In this document: piece after piece, positions 44,301 to 61,200 of the stretch
Numbering within the stretch: position 1 is the first letter of the stretch
Layout: the number at the start of each line of letters is the position of its first letter
DNA from: Gonapodya sp. JEL0774
Lineage: Eukaryota > Monoblepharomycota > Monoblepharidomycetes > Monoblepharidales > Gonapodyaceae
Assembly: GCA_027604505.1 (NCBI GenBank)
Contig: JADIIX010000018.1
Coordinates: 69,946-133,945, forward strand
DNA: 64,000 bases
Direction of reading: 5' to 3'
Program-made: the position numbers and the translations under genes
The notes under the pieces: model-generated
The model's input: only the letters and a program-made list of their open reading frames with translations
What the model was told of the DNA's origin: nothing
Database searches by the model: none

Positions 44301-47300
44301 CAGAGTACACGAAGGCGGTATGGTGAGCCTCTTCTATTCACATTGTTGCATTAGCTTGGAGCTGAAACCATATAACTAAGGCTGAATCCGGCAATTGAGA
44401 GCCTTCGTGAACGAGAAGCACGGGATCGCGCCACGCTGCGTCAACGATTTCCAGGCATTATGGAGGAGGGTGATCCGGACGCAAAAGGTCTCCAAAAGAC
44501 TTGCGGTGTGTGTTTGACAAAGTTGTATATCAGTGGTGTGACTTGTGCGTGCGGAACTTGGGCTTGCGTTGACTGCGCCAGCAAATCTCACGGGGTATGT
44601 TCGATCTTTCCGAGATATGATACCAACAAGCATTTGAAGATTCTATCACCATCATTAGACGTGCAAAGCCGAACCTGCACATCTACCCACCCTTGTTATG
44701 GGTGTTTCTGACACCATCCTAGCGACCATTCATTTCGTGATCGCCAAGGTGGTTTCTCGACCCACTGAATGGCTCTCAAGGCTGCGTAAAACTTCTCTGA
44801 CACCGCGACCTCATCTAAGAGTGCTACAGCAACTTTTTGTCCAAGGTGAAAAGCTACCCGTGTCCCTGCCTGAAGTTGCAAATCTTGGGGAGTTCTTGAC
44901 AGTTGCCCAAGCATGGACCACGAAAGCAGAGCATCTCCTCGAGAACAAACGCCGGAAGGTCTACAAGACTTTGAAGCAACGCAAGGATGCCACAGATCTT
45001 GTTCGCTCATCTCGTCGGACAATATCTGCCGTGGAGGATCTTCTGCTCGAGGTTGAACCCATACCCTTTGACTGTCCTGAAATACAATCACTACAATACC
45101 TTCAACAGCAAGTCAACGAATTCCGAGAGCGGAGTGTTACTGTCCTCACCACGCCCGTGGACTTCGATGGTGATTTAGAAGCACAAGCTGCCTCTGCGAA
45201 AGAAGTTCTTGAGAGCGGATACAGCTTAGATGTCGAGTGTGATGAATTGGAAAAGCTTGAGTCCAGGGTGAGACAGCTTGAATGGTGTGAAAGGGCACGA
45301 GGTTCGTTGAGATCCCCATACTTCGACCATTTGTTGATTCTCATCACCGTGCATTAAGCCTTTTTGAATGGAGAATTCATTAAGCTCGATGATATTATCG
45401 AGTGCATGAATGACGCGGGTGATTCTGAAGTTGATTCAGATAATGCACTTTATGGAATTCTCAAGAAGAGGAAGTCACAGGGGGAGCGCTGGCGTATTGA
45501 CGCTGTCGCCCTCCTAAAACTGAGAACAGTAAAATTGGAAGAGCTTAAGACTATGCGAAATCGCGCTAAAACGGAGCCATTAACACCCGAACTGTTTGAA
45601 AAGATAGAGGCGATTATTACCAGAGTCTCGGAGTGGAGGGAGAACGCTCGAGAACTCCTGCAGCGTGCTGGTATTGATGTGGATGGTTTGGAGGGAGAGC
45701 TAGCACGAAAGAGTTTGCAACGGAAAAAGGACCTCGACAGTGACGGGGACGAAGATTCCACCAGCGATGTTGATATGGAGGACGAAAAATCCGACGACAT
45801 TCGTGAACGCCAGGGTAAGATTGATGTATTTAGGGCCCTTAGGACTGATTCAAGCGAAGGAATGGGGGAAGTGTCGAGTGATCAGTCTTTCGTGAACGGC
45901 GGTCCACCTCCGCTGCCCCCTGTCGGGGAACCTCTTATTTCTGCTGTGCTTGGGACCTCCGGAGATATTACACCAGACTCCCCAGTTGACTCTGGGCTGT
46001 TTGAGCATCGTGCGGGCGAAGATACCGGTTCAAGTTCGCACGATCCTGCTGAGACCAAAATCCCTTCTCTGGCCGAAGACTGCAACAGGGAGGAGGAAGA
46101 GATTGATGTGGAAAAGCTTCCTCGGCCTGCCATTGGTGAACTCCGCTCTGTGTTGGCTCGAATTTCAGGATGTCCGGTACGGCCCATTGAAATCTCGGTG
46201 CTTCAAGCCCATCTCAAGGAGGCCGATCGTTGGCTTTCTGATGCTAAAAGGGTAACAGGAGCTCGGAAAGACAAGCCGTTACAGCCCACCCTTGAGGAGC
46301 TGGCGATCAATGCCACCAATTGCTGTTTGGGCTCACCTGATGGACGGGAGTTGTATTGCCTTTGTCAAACACCAGAACTTGGTTTCATGGTAAGAATTTA
46401 TACCCGATGCATTGAATGCTCTGCGCAAGCGTCACACATTGATTGGTTTATCAGGTGGAATGTGACGTGTGCAAGGAATGGTACCATGGCAAGTGTATTC
46501 GCATATCTCAAAAAGATGCGAAAGTACAAGCGCGCTATGTGTGTCCATGTTGCAATGTCAACATGCCGATCTTCCGGAACAAGCGCCCTCAATACAACGA
46601 CATTGAAAATCTTGTAAGGAGTGGCCGCCGGTTGAAGTTCTTGACCCAGGAACTTGAAGATCTGGAGACTATCGTCTCTGGTGTGAGGAGCTTCAAGAAA
46701 GAGATAGAAACATTTCTGAAGCTTTCACCAGAAGACATGAAAGTAGACGAGGGCAAGAAGCTCCGTGGATTGCTCAGAAGAACCGAGGGTTTGATGGTCG
46801 AGCTTTCAACTGAGACGAACGACTTGCGCTCGAAGGTTGGGGCGTTGCTCCCCCTTCCCCCCGAACCTGATGACCCGAATGCAGTCTATTGCGTTTGCCG
46901 AGGACCTGCTGGCCCGGATGACGAGATGGTGGGATGTGACAGGTGCGGTGAATGGTACCATTTTGATTGCATGGGACTGACGGCGGAGAAAGTTGCAAGT
47001 CTTCCGAGCTGGGTTTGTCCACCATGCGAACGGGGTGAACCATTGGTGAAGATGGTTGTAAAATCAGGGAAGAATGGTGGGAGGAAGCTTTCAGGGAAGA
47101 ACTCCAAGATCGTCAGCTCTGTTAGCCCTCGTCCCAAGTCTAGCAGGAAACTGGAGTCGAAGGCAGTTAGTGATGATGAGATACCACACCCAAAGAAAAA
47201 GAAAAAGACGACAGATGTTCATGTAAAGTCTGAGCCAAGGGAGTCTAAGAAGCGAAACTCTGTGAGTGATTTCTTTGTGATGTTCACGTTGCCATTGTCG

Positions 47301-48204
47301 TCCAACCCATTCTGAGCAGCAAGACTCAGACTTGGTTCCCCCTAAGAAAAGGAGGCCCGTGAAGCCCTTCTATTCCACTTACCAGCCCCACGGATGGTTT
47401 TATGGTCCACAGGTTAGTTTTATTCTGCCTCGACAAGACTGATTTGAATGCTGTTAAGTGTTGTAAGCTATGTGTCTACTGCAGGGTTGGGTGATGCAGC
47501 CTTCTCCACAATCTGGTGGTTACGGTTATTATCACATTGGACCTCCTCCCTCCGTGTTCAGTCCGAACTCAAACCCACCATCATCGTCTTCTGCGGCATT
47601 TTTGGGAACCCAAGAACCTCCCCCGGTTACAGGACCACCTCCGTGGTTTCCCATACAGAGTTGGCACCAGGGACAAGGTGGTAGGCCGTCTACATACCCG
47701 CCCGGCCCTTACATGTCCCCCTCTCCATACATCTCTCCTGGTCGCCCAAACATTGGTCAAAACTATGGACATTATCCTTACCCACCGGTTTGGGCACCCG
47801 CGGTCAACCCGAACGGGACGACCCAGCAATTTCCCCAGCAGATTACCAGTAGTCTACTCTCTGCATCGCGTGGCTTGCTTAATACCGCACCGGCAGAAAT
47901 TGATCCTGCCACAGCTCCTGGCTCAGAGAATGGAAATGGGGTTTTCGCCGCAAGCCAGGACTCCACTTCTTTGGAGCAGCCCCCTGATCCCACATCCACT
48001 CTATCTAAGTCCCAAAATTTTAGTATGAACGAGGAGATTGCTGCTTCCGCAAGTGAAACAGTGGAGGCGGATGCTCCAGCGAGTGAAACAGCAGAGGCGG
48101 ATGCTCCTGGGAGTGATAAAACGGAGGCAGATTATCCAGTGAGTCAAGCAATTGAGACGATTGATCCGCCGCGGTTTTCAGAGGGAACAGGGAACTTCAG
48201 CTGA
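41370..48204 (+). CDS. KDM5/JARID1-family chromatin protein (Msc1/Ecm5-like) with degenerate JmjC domain
   Basis: Twelve exons join in frame to 1952 residues: 41370-41690, 42034-42910, 42982-43618, 43675-43991, 44063-44094, 44156-44322, 44381-44594, 44659-45301, 45359-46389, 46455-47261, 47320-47412 and 47485-48204. Domain order is that of KDM5: JmjN (APVFKPTDEEWADP), ARID (VDRRQISLVDLRREVRSRGG), PHD1 (LLCDGCDTEWHMACLDPPL), JmjC (about 610-740), C5HC2 zinc finger (CGVC, CAC), PLU-1 helical region, PHD2 (CDVCKEWYHGKC) and PHD3 (CDRCGEWYHFDC), then a Pro/Ser/Gln-rich tail. In JmjC the frame motifs WNGNNLP, LGMLFS, LWGGETRTWY and FNVATMSAFAPPYWLP align without gaps, but the iron-binding H-x-E is W-C-T, the distal His of AYH is Tyr (AYYSYIDHG), and the 2-oxoglutarate Lys is Arg. 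It is therefore expected to be a non-catalytic reader/scaffold, as proposed for S. pombe Msc1 and S. cerevisiae Ecm5. Intron 1 (343 nt) could hide another exon. Confidence 0.9.
48049..48168 (+). repeat. 30-bp coding tandem repeat in the tail of the KDM5-like protein
   Basis: Four units of 10 codons encode ASETVEADAP, ASETAEADAP, GSDKTEADYP and the diverged VSQAIETIDP. The first two are near identical in DNA, so the array is a candidate for length variation between strains. Confidence 0.85.
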
Positions 48205-48492
48205 GAATGCTGAATTAGGCAGCAGAGGTGGTATTCTGACCCAGGACGCTTCGTTATCAATTTAATGTGTATTATAAGTCTTACAAAACATTTGCATCGA
48301 TCTAAAAAAGGTCTCTCGCCCCCTTTGGAGAGATCAATAGTGACCACAAAGAACGGGAAACAGGCGTGAATACAACACCTTCCATGTCCATTCCCATGGT
48401 TAAATCGTATTAGATAGACAAAGGGCAATTAACCTGCCACGGATTGTCAGAAAATCGTATGCTCAGTTTATGTATAATTTATTAGCATTCAT

Positions 48493-51239
48493 TCATTCCG
48501 AGGAGTCCTTTTTCACAATTTCTGGCGTCCTTGTCCCTGGGACCGCCCATTTGTGTCTGGGCACCCCGCTCACTTGGATTGCCAGCGGACGTACCACGAA
48601 ATGCAGAAGCACCAGGCCAAACACTACTGAGGCGATGCCAATCACATAATATCCGTCGCGAACCACCTCACAGGATCCACCCCAGGCCCTACAGGCAGCC
48701 TTGCCTGTATCTGCGACTGCACAAGTGTCAGTTTCGGAGGGCCCACCGACGCCATCTGGACCAATGCAGCGGGCGACAGTTAGGTAATCGACGAGCCAAA
48801 GCACCAGGGGCTTCGTCCACGTGCCGCCAAGGTTCGAGAAGGTATTCAAAAGTGTCATATACGTTCCGCCGACCGATGGGTCAGCTATCGTCGAAAAGAA
48901 GGAGCCGAGCGAAACGAATTGCACAGTGCTGAGAATTTTATTTGGAAGCAAATGAAGTGCGGGATTTCTCAGTAGATGATGACAACATCGGTTGCACATC
49001 TTCGTTTCTCACCTAACGAAGCTGTTCATTACCGAGCTCCCCACAACTACCAACAAATACGACTGTGACCGATGGGTCATATGTCCACGTGATTCAAAAT
49101 TTGCATGCCACGATGACTCGATACCTTGTAAATAATGTAAATGACTCACACTCGTCAACTCTCCTTTCGGATACGCCCAGACAATCAACAACGCCACCGA
49201 AGTCAACATCAGCCGCCCGTAATACGCCCGGAGCCACTGTACAATGTAAACAACCTCCATGAGCGATGTGCTTCCACCGAGTTCTCTTTCTAACACTCAC
49301 AGTCGACCACGCTCCTCCACCAGTGGCCCACCTCGCGGCTAGAACGCCGACAGCCAGTTGAATGGGGAAATCGATCAACACAGCAGCAGCGAGAATGTCC
49401 CGGTCCAGACCCAGCTCCACGAGTTTGAGAGCAGTGACAGACTCGTTTAGTGAGAAAGGGATCTTGCAAACGAAGAGGAGAGCAAGAAGATGTAGCATAT
49501 CTACATTTGCAAATTTGGTAACGGGAAGACGATTGTGGAAAGGACGGAAGTAGTTAGCCCAGAGAAGCTCGCAAAAGTTAGGGACATCTCAGCGATCATT
49601 AATTATCGTCACTCACTTGGCATCTTACATATCCTCAGAACGGTCGCGTAAACACCGGCGGCACTCTCGACCTCGAGAGGCTGCTTCTCCTCGACGGTGC
49701 ACACGTATACGGTCCCCACAAAGTAGAGCAACGACCAGAAACGCATGTAGCTTCCCAGCTGGACGACCCCTCCGCCCGAAGGGGCATACGAAGGCAGGTA
49801 GCTAGCGCAGAATTCGGGAGAGTTGAGTGCGAGGAAAACAGTGAAACTGAGGAAGTAGCCAGAGTCTCCCGAAACGCGAAATTGGGGTTGAGCTTGAGTT
49901 TTGGAGGTCGAACCATGAATTAGTCGATACATCGGTACTCACTCAGACCCAGTGTTTGCGCCGTGCTAGCGTATTCAATGTTTTCTACGAATGGGACCGC
50001 GAATTGTCAAATTCCCAGGGCTATTGCAACATGTCTACTCCACCATGAACGCCTAAACTCAGCTCACCTTTACCCAGCGCTTCAATCGCCCATCCATCCA
50101 CTGCCACATCCTGCGTTGCGGACAGCATAACGAGGAAAGTGAACGCCATGGTCAGGAGAGTCACATTGGGTGTCGTCTAGTCGTATTTATGTTTAGGGGC
50201 AAGGCAAACGGAGATGTGATAAGAATGGTTCATGAAACATCTTCCAAAGAAGACAACTGGGGGACCTGTTTACAGGTAATGCCTTTATCAGAGGGCACAG
50301 CTCTGCGAACAGCAACCAGACCAAAGAAGCACTAGCATTGATTGAAGCTTTGATGTTGGCGTGTGCCCTTCACGGGGCCAAGAGCATTTCAATCCCCTTG
50401 ACTGCTTCGGTCCACGATGATCCAGAACTCACCGTCTCTAGTGCGGTGTCAACCCAACTACCAATCCACCACATAACAATTGCAGTTGCAAGTTGAACAG
50501 GAACAACCCAGCTTTTCCGCCTTCCAAGTTTTTTCCAGAAAATCGAGTCAACAAGTGGAGACCACAGGAGCTTAAGGGAGTACGGGTAGCCAGCCAGAGA
50601 GAAGAGTGCCATTTGGCTGTATGAGAGTCGAGATTTTAGGAGGAAGGGCAAGCTAGGAGGAGAGAACCAAAGAAGCTTATATAAGTTTCACTGGACTGAG
50701 GATCTGAGATTTGCTTAGAATGGCTCGCATATCGACATGATTTCCAGAAATTAGTACATAATCACTTTCAAAGATAATGAAGGCTCTCAAGGCCGGCTTC
50801 GGCTCAGGAGGCATCCTGATGTGCAAGAGGTGAACCAACACGCGAACACACACCTTCCGAGCGTCACACCAAGAGGTACACCCTGGAGAAGATAGAGAAA
50901 AGAGAGCATCACTATGTTAGGTAGATCTTTGCGGACCTGAGAAGACATTATAGAGTAGGTTGGCATTTCGTGCTCCTCTGGCGATGCTGTCAATGATTCG
51001 TCTGACGGGTTTGAACCATAGAACAGAGGCTCTGAAACGCCAGTGACCTCGTCTATGAGTGAATCACCACTCCATGCAGGGGGAGAGACTTCGTGTCGAT
51101 GATGCGGTCGGCGCTTCTTCGAAGAATCGGCTGTTCGTGAGGGTAGAGGTGAAGATGTCGAAGTAGACCAAGGCTGTGATTGCTGAGATTGATCCAACAA
51201 TGATGATTTCTGTTCTGTCGGCCTCGGAATCGCGTTCAT
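48493..51239 (-). CDS. Acetyl-CoA transporter of the SLC33A1/AT-1 family
   Basis: AT-1 proteins are major-facilitator-type carriers that bring acetyl-CoA into the ER/Golgi lumen for protein and glycan acetylation. A hydrophilic N terminus of about 100 residues precedes the first helix motif LSFLYLLQGVPLGVTLG. The second exon has the family block SRLSYSQMALFSLAGYPYSLKLLWSPLVD followed by KKLGRRKSWVVP. Further helices lie between 49000 and 50200, and the late family motif IADPSVGGTYMTLLNT followed by LGGTWTKP is at about 48800-48900. The C-terminal tail ends in KKDSSE. Several short introns separate the exons; I did not resolve every junction. The start may be the ATG at 51239 or one further upstream in the same frame (51335). 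Confidence in family is high, in exact exon borders moderate. Confidence 0.85.
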
Positions 51240-51500
51240 TCGTTTCACTTTCCTGGCTCGGTGAATGCACAGCGATCTGGGCTCAACACGACTGAACATG
51301 TTGATCAGCCAACAATCTCGACAAAATATGTCCATTTCCAATTGGTTGGCAATGAGAATTCGTCAGTCCCACAAGAAATCACTTGTTCTTGTAACAACAA
51401 TGTACTTGATATGATTGACGAGGACTCCACAATGGACCAGTATTAGTCATGCTCTAAATGCACTTATCATGAAAACCCTCCCTTCAGCTCCACCAGGAGC

Positions 51501-56093
<4,593 letters not shown>

Positions 56094-56639
56094 GGCATGA
56101 TCCTGATCGAGTGGTTGGGCACACAAAAGATGGTGAGATGTCGAAAATAGCGGCGTTACGCGAAGCGACTGTGCTCCAACAGGTGACCGACCACCAGATG
56201 TTCCTTCCCGTTCGAGAACGACAAATTGTGCCAGTTTCATCGCCAATACTGCATCCAGTTTATTTGTCCATTCAGGTACCATGCTTCAAGAGAGGTAGTC
56301 CGGCTTAGCTTGGAAAACAAGGGGAACTGCAGTCGATCTCGCTCGCGTTCGCGAGCTCCATTTTGCTGAGCTCCTACTCATTGAAAGCAGCAGGCCAACA
56401 AGTATCTCGTGCTGTAGTTCGGATCAATTAGTAGCTGTGATTACCAGTTGACATCTTACCATCGGTGTGGAATCTGTAAGGATATGAAATGTATGAATGT
56501 GCAGCTGGGTGAATTTACTATTTGCAAACGAAATCTCTACATCAGTATCGTCGATAACCCCCCCCATCACCGTCCCTTGTAGATATATCAAAAACTAATG
56601 AACAACCTGTAGCACAAGCAGCATAGATGGAAGACGCAC
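56094..56639. other. Intergenic region upstream of USP7
   Basis: About 545 bp between the LUC7 stop and the chosen USP7 start. The USP7 frame stays open to an ATG at 56282, so part may be coding. The remainder shows no gene and should contain the USP7 promoter. Confidence 0.45.
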
Positions 56640-57835
56640 TCACCGATAGCCCCCGCCTCTGTTACCCCTTCCACCCCTATAGAATCCCCCTCTTTCACCG
56701 CCTCCCCAGCCCCTCCCACGACCGCCTCCCCAGCCACCGCCTCCCCGGTAGCCTCCGGGCCCGCCTTCCCAGCGTCTCTCCTCCCCACCGCCGCCAGCGT
56801 GATCACGGTCTACATATCCTCCTGCGCGATCCTGAGGTGCCGACGTTCCGAGCTTCTTGCGAAGCTCATCGACTCGTTCACGGAGCCGTACATATCCGAT
56901 GTGCAGTTTGCCACCTGAGTATACAGTGACTCGAACCCTCGAACATAGCTTACGTGGGCAAAAACTAATTACTCACCAAAGTGATCCGCCAATCGCCTAT
57001 CACTATCATAAACACTCAAGTGCGCGCCGCATGCGTCGCACACTCTGAGTTTACTTTGTTGCGAAATAGGTCCACGGTTGATTGCGCGAAGCTCGGCGTC
57101 CTTTTCCATCTTCTCCTTTTTCAGTCGGTCAATCTCCTCCAGTAAACTAACACACCGTGAAATGTCAGATGCTTCTCCTACGGATGAAACGAATAATGAA
57201 CGCAAGTCACACTGAGGCGCCTAAGTAACGGAATCATACCTGCTCGCTGAACCTCCGCCACCAGATTCTCGACTGCTTCTGTGATTTCGATAGCAGCTCG
57301 CATAAGCTCCACAGCTCTAGGGTCTTCTCCACTGACTTGCAAGAGCTTTTGCCGTGATTGGTGTATCCGCCTGTCACAGTCCCCGATGAATGCTTCCAGA
57401 CTTCGCAAATGCTCGTGATCAAAGCCGGGGTGCGGATTGGTTTCGTTCTTAAGAGCGGCTTCGTATTGAGACTTGTATTTGTCGGCGTGAAGCTTGGGAC
57501 AAGGTCCTAAGTCTGATTTCGTGTTGCTGCAGAAGTTGCACATCAGATGAATTACTACTAACCACATGTCATCAGAGAACTCTCTGTAGCACTCACGTGA
57601 ACAAATCATGGATGCACATACCCCCCAGAAAGTCTCTGCAGACTTTAGGGTCATCGAAATTGATGTTCTGGGGTGTTCGCCCTTTTGCACATTTGGATCA
57701 AACGAGCATCCGTTAGCTCGTAGAGGTACAGTACATGCAGTAGGCGCAAGAACTCTCCGATAGACTAAGAATAGAGGAACTGACCAAGTGCCTCGGCACC
57801 CATGAGCTCTTCCAGCTGCGCAGAACATTCGGGCC
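56640..57835 (-). CDS. LUC7: LUC7-family U1 snRNP splicing factor (extreme N terminus unresolved)
   Basis: Luc7 is a U1 snRNP protein that helps choose 5' splice sites. Recognised blocks in order: LEELMGAEALG (about 57790-57830), RTPQNINFDDPKVCRDFLGGMCIHDLF with the first C3H zinc-finger half, NTKSDLGPCPKLH, a helical segment with FIGDCDRRIHQSRQKL, LLEEIDRLKKEKMEKDAELRA, and the second finger CDACGAHLSVYDSDRRLADHFGGKLHIGY followed by RLRERVDELRKKLG. The tail is Gly/Arg/Trp rich (GGGWGGGRGRGWGGG), an RGG-type tail rather than the RS tail of the animal proteins. The stop TGA at 56640 overlaps a perfect GTGAGT donor, so a short further exon is possible. No in-frame ATG precedes LEELMG in its exon, so a small upstream exon must supply the start; I could not join it convincingly. 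Confidence 0.88.
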
Positions 57836-58214
57836 GTGAGCATGAGATAACATCGTGAACATCAAGCTGGAGAAAAATTCACCGAGCCATACCTGTTTTC
57901 TGCATTTTCGAGTCGTCCGTTGTTATCGCAGGCATTTGAAAAGAGTTATAGTTGGATTGAGAACCCGAAGCACCAAGGGGAGCACGGGTTACACTCGTTG
58001 GTCAAAGAGTTTGCATGCAGGGAGAAACAGAATGTCACCTCATCCATTCGGCCATGGTTCGTTGGTGTGGCCTGCGATTGAATGTCTGTGATACTTGGAA
58101 GCAAAAGTGGTTCTTCTAGTGCGGAAGCTGGCGGTCCCAACAAACGTCTGCCGAACCAGACCAAATACAATATTCATGTGTTCGCGGTGCACATTTACAA
58201 TTTGAATATGCAAT
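57836..58214. other. Region between LUC7 and the 5-phosphatase gene
   Basis: About 380 bp holding the first exon(s) and promoter of LUC7 and the 3' end of the phosphatase transcript. A candidate start with a GTATGG donor exists near 57895-57930 on the minus strand, but its phase does not fit the next exon. Confidence 0.4.
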
Positions 58215-61200
58215 CTAATAATTATTTCGCCACAGACCGGCAACCTCCATTTCAGATTCCTCGTAAGCATGACTCATTTTCTCTCGATCGAGTCTTTTAG
58301 ATCTAACATCAAAAGCCGCGCAAACGGGACGGTGATCCGAAAGTTTGCACTCGGATCGTGCGTAAGACCGAATCTTCACATGTGATCCCCTAAATAAAAT
58401 CTGTATAGTGAGTTGAAATCAAAAAATGCATCAATGTAACAACCATCTGCAAAGTGAGAATAAATCTTGAATTTACCCTGTCACACCAACTGGGCATCCG
58501 CCGCTTTTCGGATGTATCATACACGTCGCTTCCAACATCGTACTTGAAAGTAGGGGCGAAGTTTAGCTCTCCTTCGTCAAAAAAGCGTAAGGGCGATTCT
58601 ATCATGGGAGGTTGACGCCGTTCGCGATCCAGCTGATCTCGGAGAAGGAGTGGACCCCATTCTCGAGCACGAATCAAATCCTCACACCGTTCTCGAGAAA
58701 ACGGGTGTGGGTCGCCTGGAACAGCAATATCCGGTGATATCCGGAAATTCACTACAAATGAAGTTTAATGACTCATGCAAGGAGCGAACGCAAAGAGGCA
58801 AGGTTGCTCACAATCACCAAAGAAAAACACATTCTCGTGGTCCATTAGACCGGTTCCATCACCACCACCAATAAAAGATACGGCAATGCCACCTGTGTCT
58901 TGCCCATTGCCGCGCCCGCCCGGAAGGGGAAACTCGCTCTCTCGTACAATGGAGACAACATTCTTCAGTCGAGCTGCTGTGTTCTCAGCGTGAGCAGCAA
59001 GGTGCGAATTGCAGAAGGCCAGGGATGAATCCTCGAATAGCAAACGAACGGCGATGGCCCCCTGATTCGAAGTGAAACTCTTAGATTTAGTGAGTACCAG
59101 AGTGATACATGCATAAAATACCTTGTTCCCGTGATTTCCTGCCATACCTGTTTTCGTGGAGTCCACAGACACCTCCGAAACCTTGTTCTTAACCGCTCTG
59201 CGCACGAAAATGCACAAGAACAGTCCAACAAGTCCAGTTCCGTCGACTGCTTCAAAACCTTCTTCAGGCCATACTGCTCTTAAGGCGGTGGAGAACTTAT
59301 CTTGCCAGCCCCTATACTTCCCGCCGCCTTCATCCTCGTGGATCCCACGCTTGGTTCCCTGAAAGAACTTTTTGGCTGCCACTGACGTGTTCGATAGATT
59401 CACCACCTCCTGCAGACCAAATACTGCAATGTCAGGCGGGTATCCCCCCCAGTCCGGCGGAAGATGGTCTCGAACCCATGCTTCGACAAATCGTCCCTCC
59501 GATGCCGAATCGAGCTCCCCAGGGCGGACAGCATCCAGGTTGAAAGAGCCCACCCAAACACGAATATTTGAGTAAGATGCAAACAATGGCTCTCTTTGAC
59601 GCAAGGCTTTGTCCACGCTGTCCAACGTACAATCCCCGTCCCACACCCTCACCAAACCATCACCACACACGGCCGCTACTGCTGGCGCTACTGGTAAGCT
59701 TTTTTTTTCACCCATACTGTCCCCAGAACAAGTCTCATCTGCGACGAGTGACCGGACTTCCCCACCTTCAGCCTCCCACACCTTTTCGGCCTCCCAATCC
59801 TTCTCCACCTCCGAATGAAGCCGCAAAACATACACTCGCTTATCGGCTCCTGCAACCCAAAGTCGATCTGAGTTCGTCGGCACACACATAGCTGTGCACC
59901 AGCCTTGACACACTCGAACAAACCGCAACGCCGTCCGAGAACGGGCATCCCATGCACACAACACACCTCCCATCGTCTGTGATCTATGAGCAGTTATGAC
60001 AAGCCCCATTGATACTGCCGCAGCGACTCCGTCCACAGCTCCCGTCAACCCAGGTGGAAGCTTCAGGCGATCCAGTTTGAACTGCACAGGCGCCTGTTGT
60101 ATATTGAGCTGTTGCCGCTGTTTCTCTGAGATTGCGTACCCATCTGCATCATCCGGGGGGGGCCGATACACCTCGAGAATTCCCTGTTCACTTGCACACC
60201 ACAAGTCCGTTCCACTCGCGCAAGCGTGCTTCACATTGGCGAGTCCACGATACGAACGAACCTTTCCAGAGGCTCTAGGTGGCTCGTGTGGCGGATCCGG
60301 TATAAAAATAGTTATCTGACCAGCTTCCCAGATTCCATACATGCCCTTGATTGGAAAACCTTCGATCTCGATTTGACCCAAAGCAGCAAATCTATTAACA
60401 CCTGACGTGGAATTTCTCATTCGACGATCAACGACAGTTTCCCCGCGGTTTGAGGTGGTTGTGTCTACCACCGCAAGGTCACCGTTCTCAGTACCGACCC
60501 AGAGATAGCGTCCTCGAAGTGCTGCTTCAAGGTGATCAACGAAGGCAAGACAGGACGGCCTGTTATCCCGATCTTTAGGCAAGCCGAGATCTACGCTACG
60601 TTTGTCCGGCGCAGAGGCGTCCACAGCAGCTCGAAGAGCATAGTATAGTCGGAGTTTGTCCGTTCCTGATGCCACAACACCTGAACGACTCGACGCCGCA
60701 CAGGTCCTAATTGGTTGCGTTTTGGGAGTCGGTGGCCAGGGTCGTCGCATCAACGGAGGACGGCGTGATGTGGAGGGTTTGAAAACTGGATGTGAAAATG
60801 ATAAGGTTGATGTTGACTGCCCACTAGCCGCGGACGAAGCAAGGGATGATTCTGTTAAAGACCACCCAGACTCCCGAAAAGGAATGAATCCACGTGCATG
60901 GGGAAGCAGCTCGTCTCCATCATCTTGCGAATATGCCGAAAGGGATTCGGAAAGGGATCCGGTTCGAGCAGCCGAAACCACCCTCTGTGGACTACGCGAT
61001 CGTCGAGGCGGAAGAGGGGGTGCAGCGAAACTTGTCCGTGTGGTGAGCATAGGAGGAGCCGGAGAAGTTGCGAAGCCCACTCCGCCCGATCGTGGTGTCG
61101 ATATAATTGACGGCACAACAGGAGACACAGACCGTGACCTAGGTCTCGGCGGCAATGAAGGTGTAGCACCAGTTACTAATGACCTCGAGGTATTGGATGC

